NCBI RefSeq assembly: GCF_048553275.1
Contig: NZ_JBLZMW010000002.1
Location: 124,001-188,000, forward strand
Source: Pacificoceanicola sp048553275
GTDB lineage: Bacteria > Pseudomonadota > Alphaproteobacteria > Rhodobacterales > Rhodobacteraceae
DNA: 64,000 nt
Direction: 5' to 3'
The translations under genes and the position numbers were made by a program. The notes under the pieces were generated by a model that worked only from the letters and a program-made list of their open reading frames with translations, was not told the DNA's origin and searched no databases. Of this stretch, positions 42,734 to 50,983 are shown in pieces (position 1 is the first letter of the stretch; the number at the start of each line of letters is the position of its first letter).

Positions 42734-42756
42734 GTAGGGCGGGGCTGTGCCCCGCA
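42734..42756 (-). repeat. Short hairpin repeat, copy D (3' of hpt)
   Basis: On the minus strand the element reads stem GCGGGGC, loop ACA, arm GCCCCGC, then CCTAC. It lies 25 bp after the hpt stop codon in hpt orientation. It differs from copy A by one loop base and by the first flanking base. Confidence 0.8.
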
Positions 42757-42781
42757 GCCTCCCCGGGGCCATGGCGGCGCG

Positions 42782-43321
42782 TCACTGCGTGAACCGGACT
42801 TTCCCGATAAAGGGCAGGTTCCGATTTCTTTGTGCATAATCAATGCCGTATCCGACGACAAACTCGTCCGGGATCTCGAACCCGGTCCAATCCGCCTTGA
42901 CCTCCACCTCGCGCCGCACCGGTTTGTCCAGCAGGGCAATGGAACGCAAGCGGTTCGGTTTGCGCGCCTTGAGCAGGCCCAGAACGTGTTTCATGGTAAA
43001 TCCGGTATCTATGATGTCTTCAACCACCAGGACGTCGCGCCCTTCGATGCCGCCGCGTAGATCCTTGAGGATGCGCACTTCGCGGCTCGTTTCCATCTCG
43101 TTGCCGTAGGAAGAGGCCTCAAGGAAGTCCACCTCCACGTCCAGATCCAACTCGCGTACAAGGTCAGCGATGAACACGAAGGACCCGCGCAGCAATCCCA
43201 CGACCACCAGCTTGTCGGTGTCGGAAAACTCGCGCTCGATCAGGCGGCTGAGCTCTTCGATCCGGGCCGCGATGCGTTTGGCCGAGATCATCGTATCCAC
43301 GACATAAGGTCGCTGTGGCAT
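42782..43321 (-). CDS. hpt: Hypoxanthine phosphoribosyltransferase
   Basis: Purine salvage enzyme of 179 residues. The PRPP-binding motif VLVVEDIIDTGFT is near residue 100, preceded by VVGLLRGSFVFIADL and followed by LLDKPVRREVEV and the Asp of IPDEFVVGYGIDY. The ATG at 43321 follows AAGGGG at good spacing. Diverges from the ratA-like gene. Confidence 0.95.
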   Translation of the reverse strand: MPQRPYVVDTMISAKRIAARIEELSRLIEREFSDTDKLVVVGLLRGSFVFIADLVRELDLDVEVDFLEASSYGNEMETSREVRILKDLRGGIEGRDVLVVEDIIDTGFTMKHVLGLLKARKPNRLRSIALLDKPVRREVEVKADWTGFEIPDEFVVGYGIDYAQRNRNLPFIGKVRFTQ

Positions 43322-43391
43322 GTCCATCCCCTTGAAAATCCGTGCGTTACATACGACATCTGGACGCAGACCCACAAGCCAAAGGGGCGCC

Positions 43392-43838
43392 ATGCCGACC
43401 CACTCCGAGACCCGCCACCTGCCGTATACCGCACAGCAGATGTACGACCTTGTCGCCGATGTCGGCAACTATCCGAAGTTCCTGCCCTGGACGTCGGCGG
43501 CGCGCATCCGCTCGCGCGAGCAGGAGGGCGATCATGAAGTGATGCTGGCGGATCTGGTGATCAGCTTCAAGGTTTTCCGCGAGCGCTTCGGCAGCCGCGT
43601 GACCCTCTGGCCTGACGACAAAACGATCGACACCGAATATCTCGACGGTCCGTTCAAGCATATGATCTCGAAATGGGGATTCACCGATTGCGCCGAGGGC
43701 GGCGTCGATGTGTCCTTTTTCGTCGACTTCGAATTCAAGAACCGCCTGTTGCAGGGGGCGGCCGGCATGTTCTTCTACGAGGCCATGCAGCGCATCGTCC
43801 GCGCCTTCGAACGCCGCGCCGCGGAACTCTACGGCTGA
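43392..43838 (+). CDS. COQ10/RatA-like SRPBCC family protein
   Basis: A 148-residue START/SRPBCC-fold protein: LPYTAQQMYDLVADVGNYPKF, DLVISFKVFRERFGSRV, FKHMISKWGF, and FFYEAMQRIVRAFERRAAE. Homologues bind coenzyme Q (COQ10) or are called RatA; the lipid-chaperone role for ubiquinone is the likelier one in alphaproteobacteria. AAGGGG precedes the ATG. Confidence 0.88.
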   Translation: MPTHSETRHLPYTAQQMYDLVADVGNYPKFLPWTSAARIRSREQEGDHEVMLADLVISFKVFRERFGSRVTLWPDDKTIDTEYLDGPFKHMISKWGFTDCAEGGVDVSFFVDFEFKNRLLQGAAGMFFYEAMQRIVRAFERRAAELYG

Positions 43839-43942
43839 AAGGCGGCGTTAACCACGCGCCGCGAAACCGGGCGGGTTGCCAGATTTGCGCCGCATTTGAC
43901 TGAAAACATTAACCGTCAAGACACACTTCGACGGAGAACGTC

Positions 43943-44323
43943 ATGAACGTCAGTCAGCCATCCGCAGTCACCAGCGTCCGCACCATGGAGTTGCAGGCGC
44001 GCCAGCCTGAGCCGGAAAAACCGATCCGCCCCGACGCGCCGGAACAGGACAACGCCACGCGCGCCGATTTTGGCGGCAAGGAACCCGTCACCGACAGCAG
44101 TGGCAGCTACGGCGACGCCGCTGCCGCCGCCTCTTCGGCGCTGTCGTTTGGCGGCGGACAGCCAACAATGGTCTGGGAAAAGGCCGACGCCGCCGATGAC
44201 TCCAAGGACGCAACGCAGAAGATTCAGGAAACTGGCAAACAGATCGCGGCCAAGGAGGGCTTTGGCGCATCGGCGCAGGCCGGTCAGACCGCTGGCAATC
44301 CGACGGTTGATATCCTGGCCTGA
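43943..44323 (+). CDS. Hypothetical protein, Ala/Gln/Asp-rich
   Basis: A 126-residue soluble protein with no signal peptide or TM helix, low in hydrophobics, with SYGDAAAAASSALSFGGG and a C-terminal KIQETGKQIAAKEGFG. Start ATG follows CGGAGAA. It resembles no family I know. Composition suggests a disordered protein. Confidence 0.6.
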   Translation: MNVSQPSAVTSVRTMELQARQPEPEKPIRPDAPEQDNATRADFGGKEPVTDSSGSYGDAAAAASSALSFGGGQPTMVWEKADAADDSKDATQKIQETGKQIAAKEGFGASAQAGQTAGNPTVDILA

Positions 44324-44385
44324 CGATCGGAACTGCCAGTGCAGGGGCGGCGCACCGCAAGACGCCGCCCGGCATTATGGCCATG

Positions 44386-44949
44386 TCAGCCTTTGCGCCG
44401 ACGCCGCATCGCGTTGGCGAGACCAATCGCGCCCAAAAGCATCAGGCCGGATGCCGGCAACGGCACGTCCGACACGCTCGGAACTGCCGACAGAGCGTAT
44501 CCGCTGGTCCAGGTTACATCGTCGTAGAAGCTGGATTGGGAGGAGGGAGAGTACCGCGCGAAACCCAGACTGCCGTCTCCGTTGTAGATCCCGACCGAGG
44601 TGTCCTCGATATAGTTTTCCGCGATACCGAAGCGCCCCCATTGCGGCACCGGGAATGTGCCGCCGACGTCGCGAAACCCGATTTCACCACCCACCCGCAC
44701 ATCCGCGATGGTGAAACGGGTGCCCGTGGCCGCATCCGCGAAGTAGAATGCGCTCAGCACGGTGTTGTAGACGTTACACCCAAATTCACAGAGCATTCCG
44801 CTGCCAAATATTCCATCGTCAATTTGCACCCATCCCAACGTTCCTGCGGACGTGCTTGTTGCTGTGAACTGGATGGTTGCAGCCTGCGCTGCCCCGATCG
44901 GCAAAGCCAGACAAGCGGCAAGAACGCATCGTTTTATAATCGTATTCAA
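44386..44949 (-). CDS. Exported VPLPA-CTERM sorting-domain protein
   Basis: A 187-residue exported protein: signal peptide VLAACLALPIGAAQA, beta-rich body, and C-terminal VPLPASGLMLLGAIGLANAM + RRRRKG sorting signal. Third protein of this type in the window. The single Cys pair in GMLCEFGCNVYN may form a disulfide. Function unknown. Confidence 0.85.
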   Translation of the reverse strand: MNTIIKRCVLAACLALPIGAAQAATIQFTATSTSAGTLGWVQIDDGIFGSGMLCEFGCNVYNTVLSAFYFADAATGTRFTIADVRVGGEIGFRDVGGTFPVPQWGRFGIAENYIEDTSVGIYNGDGSLGFARYSPSSQSSFYDDVTWTSGYALSAVPSVSDVPLPASGLMLLGAIGLANAMRRRRKG

Positions 44950-45030
44950 AACAAGTTCTCCTGGAAAACGCGGTGCCCGCGCACAGCGGCGCTGAGCTTA
45001 TCAAGTCTTGGATGGCGGGCAACTGAAATA

Positions 45031-45066
45031 AAGAACCCCCCGAAACACGGAGCTTCGGAGGGTCTT
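45031..45066 (-). terminator. Rho-independent terminator of amtB
   Basis: On the minus strand, CCCTCCGAA pairs with TTCGGGGGG (one G-U wobble) and is followed by TTCTTT. It begins 23 bp after the amtB stop. Confidence 0.82.
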
Positions 45067-45088
45067 GGGTTGGTGTCTTCACCGCGGC

Positions 45089-46267
45089 TTAGCTCGCGTG
45101 ATCGTAGGCTCGCTCGCCGTGGGCCGCGATATCCAGTCCGCTGTGCTCGGTTTCGGCATCCACGCGCAGCGGAGTGATCGCCTTCACAACGAAGATCAGC
45201 ACCACCGTCACCACGCCGGTATAAACGCCGACGATTGCCAGTGATCCAAGCTGCGCCGCCCAGGATCCTGCGCCGAAGACCGCGATCATGATCGTGCCGA
45301 AGATGCCGCCGACGCCGTGCACCGCAAAGACATCGAGCGTGTCGTCGATCTTCAGGGTTTGTCGGACGAGGTTCACGGCCTCCTGACACAGCACGCCCGC
45401 GATTGCGCCGATCACCAAGGCTTCGATCGGGCCGACAAAGCCGGAGGCCGGGGTGATGGAGGCCAGGCCTGCGATGGTGCCGGTCACAATGCCGACAACG
45501 CTGGCACGGCCGAATTTGATCTTTTCCCAAAGCGCCCATGTCAGCGACGCCGTCGCGGCCGAGATATGCGTTACGGTCAGCGCCATGGCCGCGCCGCCGT
45601 CGGCCGCCAGCTGCGAGCCGCCGTTGAATCCGAACCAGCCGACCCAGAGCATGGCCGCGCCGATGAAGACATAGCCGGGATTGTGCGGCGGGTGTTTGGC
45701 ATCCCGGCGCGGCCCGAGGAAAATGGCGATCAGCAGTGCCGCAAGGCCAGCGGTTTCATGCACGACGATACCGCCTGCGAAATCGCGCACGCCGGTCTCG
45801 CCAAATATCCCGCCATCGGACAGGAATCCGCCGCCCCAGATCCAATGGGTGACGGGGGCATAGCACAGCAGCATCCAAAGCGCCGAGAACAGCAGCACAA
45901 AGCCAAAGCCGATCCGCTCCACATAGGCGCCGACGATCAGCGCCGGGGTGATGATGGCGAAGGTCATCTGAAAGGCAAAGAACAGGACCTCGGGCAGGGT
46001 GCCCGACAGGGTGTCCGCGTCGATCCCCGTCAGAAAGGCCTTGCCCAGGCCGCCCCAGACCGCATTGCCGTCCCCAAAGGCGATGGAGTAGCCAAAGGCC
46101 AGCCAAAGCACACTCATCAGGCAGGCGATGGCATAGCAATGCATGAACACGCTGAGCACGTTTCGCGCCCGCACGAGTCCGCCATAAAACAGCGCCAGCC
46201 CCGGCAGCGTCATGAACAGCACCAAGGCCGTTGCAACGATGATCCAGGCGGTATCCGCTCCGTTCAT
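45089..46267 (-). CDS. amtB: Ammonium transporter AmtB
   Basis: A 392-residue inner-membrane ammonium channel with about 11 TM segments. The pore twin histidines are in DFAGGIVVHETAGLAAL and DVFAVHGVGGIFGTIM. Other family segments are FYGGLVRARNVLSVFMHC and GWFGFNGGSQLAA. No signal peptide-like cleavage site is evident. The partner PII gene glnK is not adjacent. Expected to be nitrogen-regulated by the NtrBC genes 4 kb away, though no operator was identified. Confidence 0.95.
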   Translation of the reverse strand: MNGADTAWIIVATALVLFMTLPGLALFYGGLVRARNVLSVFMHCYAIACLMSVLWLAFGYSIAFGDGNAVWGGLGKAFLTGIDADTLSGTLPEVLFFAFQMTFAIITPALIVGAYVERIGFGFVLLFSALWMLLCYAPVTHWIWGGGFLSDGGIFGETGVRDFAGGIVVHETAGLAALLIAIFLGPRRDAKHPPHNPGYVFIGAAMLWVGWFGFNGGSQLAADGGAAMALTVTHISAATASLTWALWEKIKFGRASVVGIVTGTIAGLASITPASGFVGPIEALVIGAIAGVLCQEAVNLVRQTLKIDDTLDVFAVHGVGGIFGTIMIAVFGAGSWAAQLGSLAIVGVYTGVVTVVLIFVVKAITPLRVDAETEHSGLDIAAHGERAYDHAS

Positions 46268-46623
46268 ATCTCTTCCTTCCCGTATCCCATTCTTGATTGC
46301 GGGCGTTTCTCGCGGATTCGAACGCGGAAAAAACCAACTTTCTGGATTGCGGCAGGTGAAGATGCGGGCAGTTTGTGAAACGCCTTTATTTTGTGCTCAA
46401 AATTCTGCCGATGCCCCTTTTGAGGGCGGTATTTGAATGGTTTTGTGGCGTTCAGGACGTAGAAAATCGCATTTCACGAATCTTTTTCGATGAAAAACTA
46501 TGCGAACTGTGCGGTGCCCTTGATTGCCTGTGTTGGCTTTATGAGCGGGGTGCGTGTGCCTTGGGATGCCCTCTCGGTTGGTTGTCGTCGCTGACAACCT
46601 GTCAGAAAACCGGCCAGATCAAA
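46268..46623. other. AT-richer intergenic region upstream of amtB
   Basis: A 356-bp stretch between divergent-from-nothing amtB start and the end of pncC, with lower GC than its flanks and no credible frame. It must contain the amtB promoter. I could not identify an NtrC site, a GlnK gene or a tRNA. Confidence 0.5.
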
Positions 46624-47094
46624 TCAACCCAGGCCGTCCAGAAGCAGCCTCAGGGCATGCTTTGTGGCCGCCTGCCGCACATTTGCGCGGCCCAATGCGC
46701 CGTGATCAATGGTTTCGGAGCGCAGCCCGTCCACGGTTGCGAGCGCATAGCAAACCCGTCCCTCGGGCTTGTGCTCCGAGCCGCCGGGCCCGGCGATGCC
46801 GCTGATCGCCACGGCCACATCCGCCCCGGATTTCGTCCGCGCGCCTTGCGCCATTTCGCGGGCGACCTCTTCGGAGACGGCGCCATGTGCCTCCAGCGCA
46901 GCGCGGGAAACGCCAAGCATCTCCTGCTTTGCATCGTTGGAATAGGTGACAAAGCCGCGCTCGAAGATGGCGGAGCTTCCGGCGATATCGGTTATAGCGG
47001 CGGCGACCTTGCCGCCGGTGCAACTCTCGGCGCAGGTCACGGTCTTGCCCGCCGCCAGAGCGACGTCCAAGAGTTCTTTCGCCAGGTCGCTCAC
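46624..47094 (-). CDS. pncC: CinA-family nicotinamide-nucleotide amidohydrolase
   Basis: A 156-residue stand-alone C-terminal CinA domain that deamidates nicotinamide mononucleotide in pyridine-nucleotide recycling. Motifs VTCAESCTGGKVAAAIT, GFVTYSNDAKQEMLGVS and AISGIAGPGGSEHKPEGRV are typical. GTG start overlapping the pgpA stop by 4 bp (GTGA); last gene of the ispDF-pgpA-pncC operon. Confidence 0.92.
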   Translation of the reverse strand: MSDLAKELLDVALAAGKTVTCAESCTGGKVAAAITDIAGSSAIFERGFVTYSNDAKQEMLGVSRAALEAHGAVSEEVAREMAQGARTKSGADVAVAISGIAGPGGSEHKPEGRVCYALATVDGLRSETIDHGALGRANVRQAATKHALRLLLDGLG

Positions 47095-47591
47095 ATCAGC
47101 ACCCCGTGCGCCAGCGCCGCGAACAGGATGCTGATGACCGCCGCGAACAGCCCGGCGAAGACGTCGTCCATCATCACGCCCAGTGGCGTGCCCATCCGGT
47201 CCGCGCGGCCCACCAGCCAGGGCTTCCAGATGTCGAACAGCCGGAAGAGCAGGAAGCCGGAGACCCAGCCGGGCCAGAGCCGGTGCACCTCGACGCCCAT
47301 CATGCCCGCGCCATAGGCCACCGGAAACAGCGCGATCCACATGCCGACCACCTCGTCGATGACGATCCAGCCGGGATCGTGGTCCGGTCCGGTCTCGGTC
47401 GCTGTCTTGGTCGCGAGCCAGCCGACATAGAAGACAAGCGCCGTCAGCGGCAAAAGCAGCCAGAAGCCCCCGATTAGCAGGATTGCATAGGCTGGCGGCA
47501 GGGCGGCCAGCGTGCCCCATGTGCCGGGCGCGGGTTTGAGATAGCCAGCGCCGAAAAAGGACGCGATGAGGTGGGCGGTCTTCGGGGTCAT
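47091..47591 (-). CDS. pgpA: Phosphatidylglycerophosphatase A
   Basis: Membrane enzyme removing the phosphate of phosphatidylglycerophosphate. The 166-residue protein has GYLKPAPGTWGTLAALP, the acidic metal-binding VIDEVVGMWIAL, and FRLFDIWKPWLVGRAD with MDDVFAG at the end, and four TM segments. Overlaps ispDF and pncC by 4 bp each. Confidence 0.95.
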   Translation of the reverse strand: MTPKTAHLIASFFGAGYLKPAPGTWGTLAALPPAYAILLIGGFWLLLPLTALVFYVGWLATKTATETGPDHDPGWIVIDEVVGMWIALFPVAYGAGMMGVEVHRLWPGWVSGFLLFRLFDIWKPWLVGRADRMGTPLGVMMDDVFAGLFAAVISILFAALAHGVLM

Positions 47592-48727
47592 GGCTTCACC
47601 AGGGTGGCTGTGGCAATCGCGGCGATGCCCTCTTCGCGCCCGGTAAAGCCCAGCCGTTCGGACGTCGTTGCCTTGATCGAAACGCGGTCCTTTTCGATGC
47701 CGAGGATGTCCGCCATGGCCTGCATCATCGCCTCTGCATGCGGGCCGACCTTCGGGCGCTCGCAAATCAGGGTGCAATCCACGTTGGAAAGGGTAAAGCC
47801 CATGGACGCAGCCAGATCCCGCGCGTGCCGCAGGAAAATATGGCTTTCCGCGCCCTTCCACTGCGGATCACTTGGCGGGAAGTGGCGTCCGATGTCGCCC
47901 TGTGCCAGCGCGCCATAGATGGCATCGGTGACCGCATGCATGCCGACATCGGCGTCGGAATGCCCCTTGAGCGCGCGGTCATGCGGCACCTTTATGCCGC
48001 AAAGAACGACGTGATCGCCGTCTTCGAAGGCATGTACGTCAAAGCCGTTGCCGAGGCGGATATCCATGGCGTCTCCTTTCAGGATCGCGGTGGCGCGGGC
48101 GAAATCGTCCGGCGTGGTGATCTTGAGGTTCCTCTCATCGCCCGGCACGATGGCGACGTCCAGCCCCGCGGCGCGGGCAATCTGTACATCATCGGCGGCC
48201 TGCGCGGCGTCGGGCAGCCTGCGGTGTGCATCGAGAATGGATTTGAAATCAAATCCTTGCGGAGTTTGTGCGCGGTAAAGGCCGGTGCGGTCTCGGGTCC
48301 CGGCCACCTTGCCTGCGACACCAACCCACAGGGCGTCGGTGACCGGCAGGGCGGGCGCCGCGCCGGGGTGCCGTGTCAGCGCGTCCTGCACCGCGGTGAT
48401 GACCGCAGGGGGCGTGCAGCACCGCGCCACATCCTGGATCAGAACGCGATCCGGGGCCTGCTCCGCCAGCGCTTCCAGCCCGGCGCGCACCGATCCGACC
48501 CGCGTGTCTGCGCCCTCGACAAGCGTCACGGGCAGGCCATTGATCGCATTTTCAGCAATTTCGCGATCAGCGGGGTGAATCACCATCACCAAGGGTCCGA
48601 CATGGGCAAAGGCCGCCGCCGTCCAGCGGGCCACGGGAGATCCCGCAAGGCTTTGCCATTGCTTGGGAATATCCCCACCGGCCCGCAGCCCGCGCCCCGC
48701 TGCGACAAGGATTACCGCTGTTGTCAT
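47588..48727 (-). CDS. ispDF: Bifunctional IspD/IspF enzyme
   Basis: Two steps of the non-mevalonate isoprenoid pathway in one 379-residue protein. Residues 1-220 are IspD (cytidylyltransferase): VILVAAGRGLRAGGDIPKQW and LIQDVARCCTPPAV. From about residue 222, after the MDIRLGNGFDVHAFEDGD junction, is IspF (cyclodiphosphate synthase) with metal ligands in FDVHAF and the HSDADVGMHAVTDA loop, ending IAAIATATLV. The fusion is normal in alphaproteobacteria. Confidence 0.97.
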   Translation of the reverse strand: MTTAVILVAAGRGLRAGGDIPKQWQSLAGSPVARWTAAAFAHVGPLVMVIHPADREIAENAINGLPVTLVEGADTRVGSVRAGLEALAEQAPDRVLIQDVARCCTPPAVITAVQDALTRHPGAAPALPVTDALWVGVAGKVAGTRDRTGLYRAQTPQGFDFKSILDAHRRLPDAAQAADDVQIARAAGLDVAIVPGDERNLKITTPDDFARATAILKGDAMDIRLGNGFDVHAFEDGDHVVLCGIKVPHDRALKGHSDADVGMHAVTDAIYGALAQGDIGRHFPPSDPQWKGAESHIFLRHARDLAASMGFTLSNVDCTLICERPKVGPHAEAMMQAMADILGIEKDRVSIKATTSERLGFTGREEGIAAIATATLVKP

Positions 48728-48878
48728 CTGGCCCCCCGGTTTGCGGGTCCATGTCTAGTTCGCTCCGCACCACGGCGCAATCCAGCACGGCTGTTTGCCT
48801 ATTTTTTGGGCAACCGCTATTTAACAGGGCGACGGCGCGGCGCGACTCATTGAACGGGAGTCTGTGGCGGGCTAATTC

Positions 48879-49898
48879 ATGAACAAAAGCACAAGGAACA
48901 GGCGCTTGAGCTTCCGCCTCAATGACAATGACATAAACCCTCCGGTGCTGTTGGCGCCGCTGGCCGGAATCACAGATCTGCCGTTCCGCACCCTCGTGTC
49001 GCAGTTCGGCGCGGGCCTCGTGGTGTCGGAGATGATTGCAAGCGGCGAGTTCCTGTCCAAACGCCCTGGCACCCGTGAGAAGGCGGAGCTCGGCGCGCGG
49101 ATCGAGAACACCTCGGTGCAGATTGCGGGCCGTGCCCCGGGGCCCATGGCCGAAGCCGCGAAGATGGTCGCGGACATGGGCGCGCGGGTCATCGACATCA
49201 ACATGGGCTGCCCGGCGAAGAAGGTGACCGGCGGCTGGTCCGGCTCGGCGCTGATGAAGGCGCCGGATCACGCGCTGCGTTTGATCGAGGCGGTCGTCGA
49301 TGCGGTTGATGTCCCGGTAACGCTCAAGACGCGGCTCGGCTGGGACGACGACAGCCTCAATGCTCCGGATCTGGCGCGCCGCGCCGAAGGGGCCGGTGTT
49401 CAGATGGTGGTCATCCATGGCCGCACGCGGTGTCAGTTCTACAAGGGTCGCGCCGATTGGGCGGCGATTTCCGAGGTGAAGTCTGCGGTGCAGATACCCG
49501 TGATTGCAAACGGCGACGTGGTGGACGGGCCTACGGCGCAAACCGCCCTGGCGCAATCCGGCGCGGATGGCGTGATGGTCGGGCGCGGGGCGCAGGGTGC
49601 GCCCTGGGCCTTGGCCGCGATCGCGTCGACGCTATACGGCACAGCGGCACCGGTGATCCCGACTGGCCGGGCGCTGGCCGATATGGTTTGCGGTCATTAC
49701 GAGGCGATGCTGGATTTCTATGGCCCTGAGCTGGGCAACCGCGTCGCGCGCAAACATCTGGGTTGGTACATGGATCGGGTGGGCACCGAGAGTGCGCTGC
49801 GGCGGGCTGTGTTGTCCGAACGCGCCCCGGCGACGGTCCTTGCGCATCTGCCCGAAGCGATGAACCGGCCTTTCGTGCCCACTGGAGCGGCAGCGTGA
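48879..49898 (+). CDS. dusB: tRNA-dihydrouridine synthase DusB (NifR3)
   Basis: FMN-dependent reduction of uridine in tRNA. The 339-residue TIM-barrel protein has LLAPLAGITDLPFRTL, DINMGCPAKKVTGGWSGSAL (active-site Cys) and VIHGRTRCQFYKGRADW, plus ANGDVVDG. It is the first gene of the nifR3-ntrBC operon known from R. capsulatus; its stop overlaps the ntrB start by 1 bp. Confidence 0.96.
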   Translation: MNKSTRNRRLSFRLNDNDINPPVLLAPLAGITDLPFRTLVSQFGAGLVVSEMIASGEFLSKRPGTREKAELGARIENTSVQIAGRAPGPMAEAAKMVADMGARVIDINMGCPAKKVTGGWSGSALMKAPDHALRLIEAVVDAVDVPVTLKTRLGWDDDSLNAPDLARRAEGAGVQMVVIHGRTRCQFYKGRADWAAISEVKSAVQIPVIANGDVVDGPTAQTALAQSGADGVMVGRGAQGAPWALAAIASTLYGTAAPVIPTGRALADMVCGHYEAMLDFYGPELGNRVARKHLGWYMDRVGTESALRRAVLSERAPATVLAHLPEAMNRPFVPTGAAA

Positions 49899-50983
49899 TG
49901 GAAGAAGAAACAGAAGCGATGATCTGGTCCTCCCTGCCGGTGCCCGCGATCCTGATCGATCCGGACGAGAACATCGGCGATATGAACCCGGCGGCGGAAG
50001 GGTTTTTCAACAATTCCGCCAAGTGGTTGCGTGGCCAACCGATCTGGGACCGGCTGGCGGTCGATGCACCGCTGGAGGCCAGCCTCGGGCGGGCCCGCGA
50101 GCACGGCACACCTCTGTTCGTGAATGATGTGGATGTCGGAACAGGCAGCCGCGCGCCGCTGGTCTGCAACTTGCAGATCGCGCCCTTGCAGGGGCGCGAC
50201 GGCTGGATGCTCATGCTGATTTCGCCGCGCGAATTGGCCGGGCGGATGACACAGAGCCACTCCGTGAAGTCCGCCGCCAAATCGGCCATCGGCATGGCGG
50301 AAATGCTCGCCCACGAGATCAAGAACCCGCTGGCGGGCATCGCCGGTGCGGCGCAGCTGATTTCGATGAACCAACCCAAGGAAGACCTTGAGCTGACCGA
50401 TCTGATCGTGGCGGAAACCCGGCGCATCGTGAAGCTTCTGGAGCAGGTCGAGCAATTCGGCAATCTCTCCGCGCCGGAGCGTCTGCCGGTCAATATCCAT
50501 GATGTGCTGGACCGGGCGCGGCGCTCGGCGGCGCTGGGGTTTGGCGCGCATATGAAGATCATGGAGGATTACGACCCCTCGCTGCCCATGGCGCTCGGCG
50601 ATCCCGATCAGCTGCTGCAGGTGGTCTTGAACCTCATCAAGAACGCCAGCGAGGCGGGCGACGTGAAGGAGGGTGGCACGATCCGCCTGCATACCTTTTA
50701 CGATCACAGTTTCCGCACCCGCAAATCCGATGGGTCCAGGCTGTCCCTGCCGTTGCAGATCGAGATCATCGACGATGGCCCGGGCCTCCCGGATGACATC
50801 CGCGGCGATATCTTCGATCCCTTCGTATCGGGACGGGAGAACGGCACCGGTCTTGGCCTCGCCCTGGTGAGCAAGATCATCTCGGATCATGACGGCTGGA
50901 TTTCCGTGGACAGCGTGCCCGGCAAGACGGTCTTTCGCATTTCATTGCCCCGCTATCGCGGGGAGCCCAAGGAGAAGACATAA
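49898..50983 (+). CDS. ntrB: Nitrogen regulation sensor kinase NtrB
   Basis: A 361-residue cytoplasmic histidine kinase: N-terminal PAS domain (VPAILIDPDENIGDMNPAAEGF), phospho-acceptor His in MLAHEIKNPLAGIAGAAQ, and ATPase boxes NLIKNASEAG, DDGPGLPDDI and NGTGLGLALVSKI. No TM segments. Responds to PII proteins and phosphorylates NtrC. Translationally coupled to dusB and ntrC (1-bp overlaps). Confidence 0.96.
   Translation: MEEETEAMIWSSLPVPAILIDPDENIGDMNPAAEGFFNNSAKWLRGQPIWDRLAVDAPLEASLGRAREHGTPLFVNDVDVGTGSRAPLVCNLQIAPLQGRDGWMLMLISPRELAGRMTQSHSVKSAAKSAIGMAEMLAHEIKNPLAGIAGAAQLISMNQPKEDLELTDLIVAETRRIVKLLEQVEQFGNLSAPERLPVNIHDVLDRARRSAALGFGAHMKIMEDYDPSLPMALGDPDQLLQVVLNLIKNASEAGDVKEGGTIRLHTFYDHSFRTRKSDGSRLSLPLQIEIIDDGPGLPDDIRGDIFDPFVSGRENGTGLGLALVSKIISDHDGWISVDSVPGKTVFRISLPRYRGEPKEKT

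Noticed and set aside
46300..46340. tRNA-like GATTCGAAC sequence upstream of amtB
   Set aside because: No acceptor, D or anticodon stems can be folded around it.
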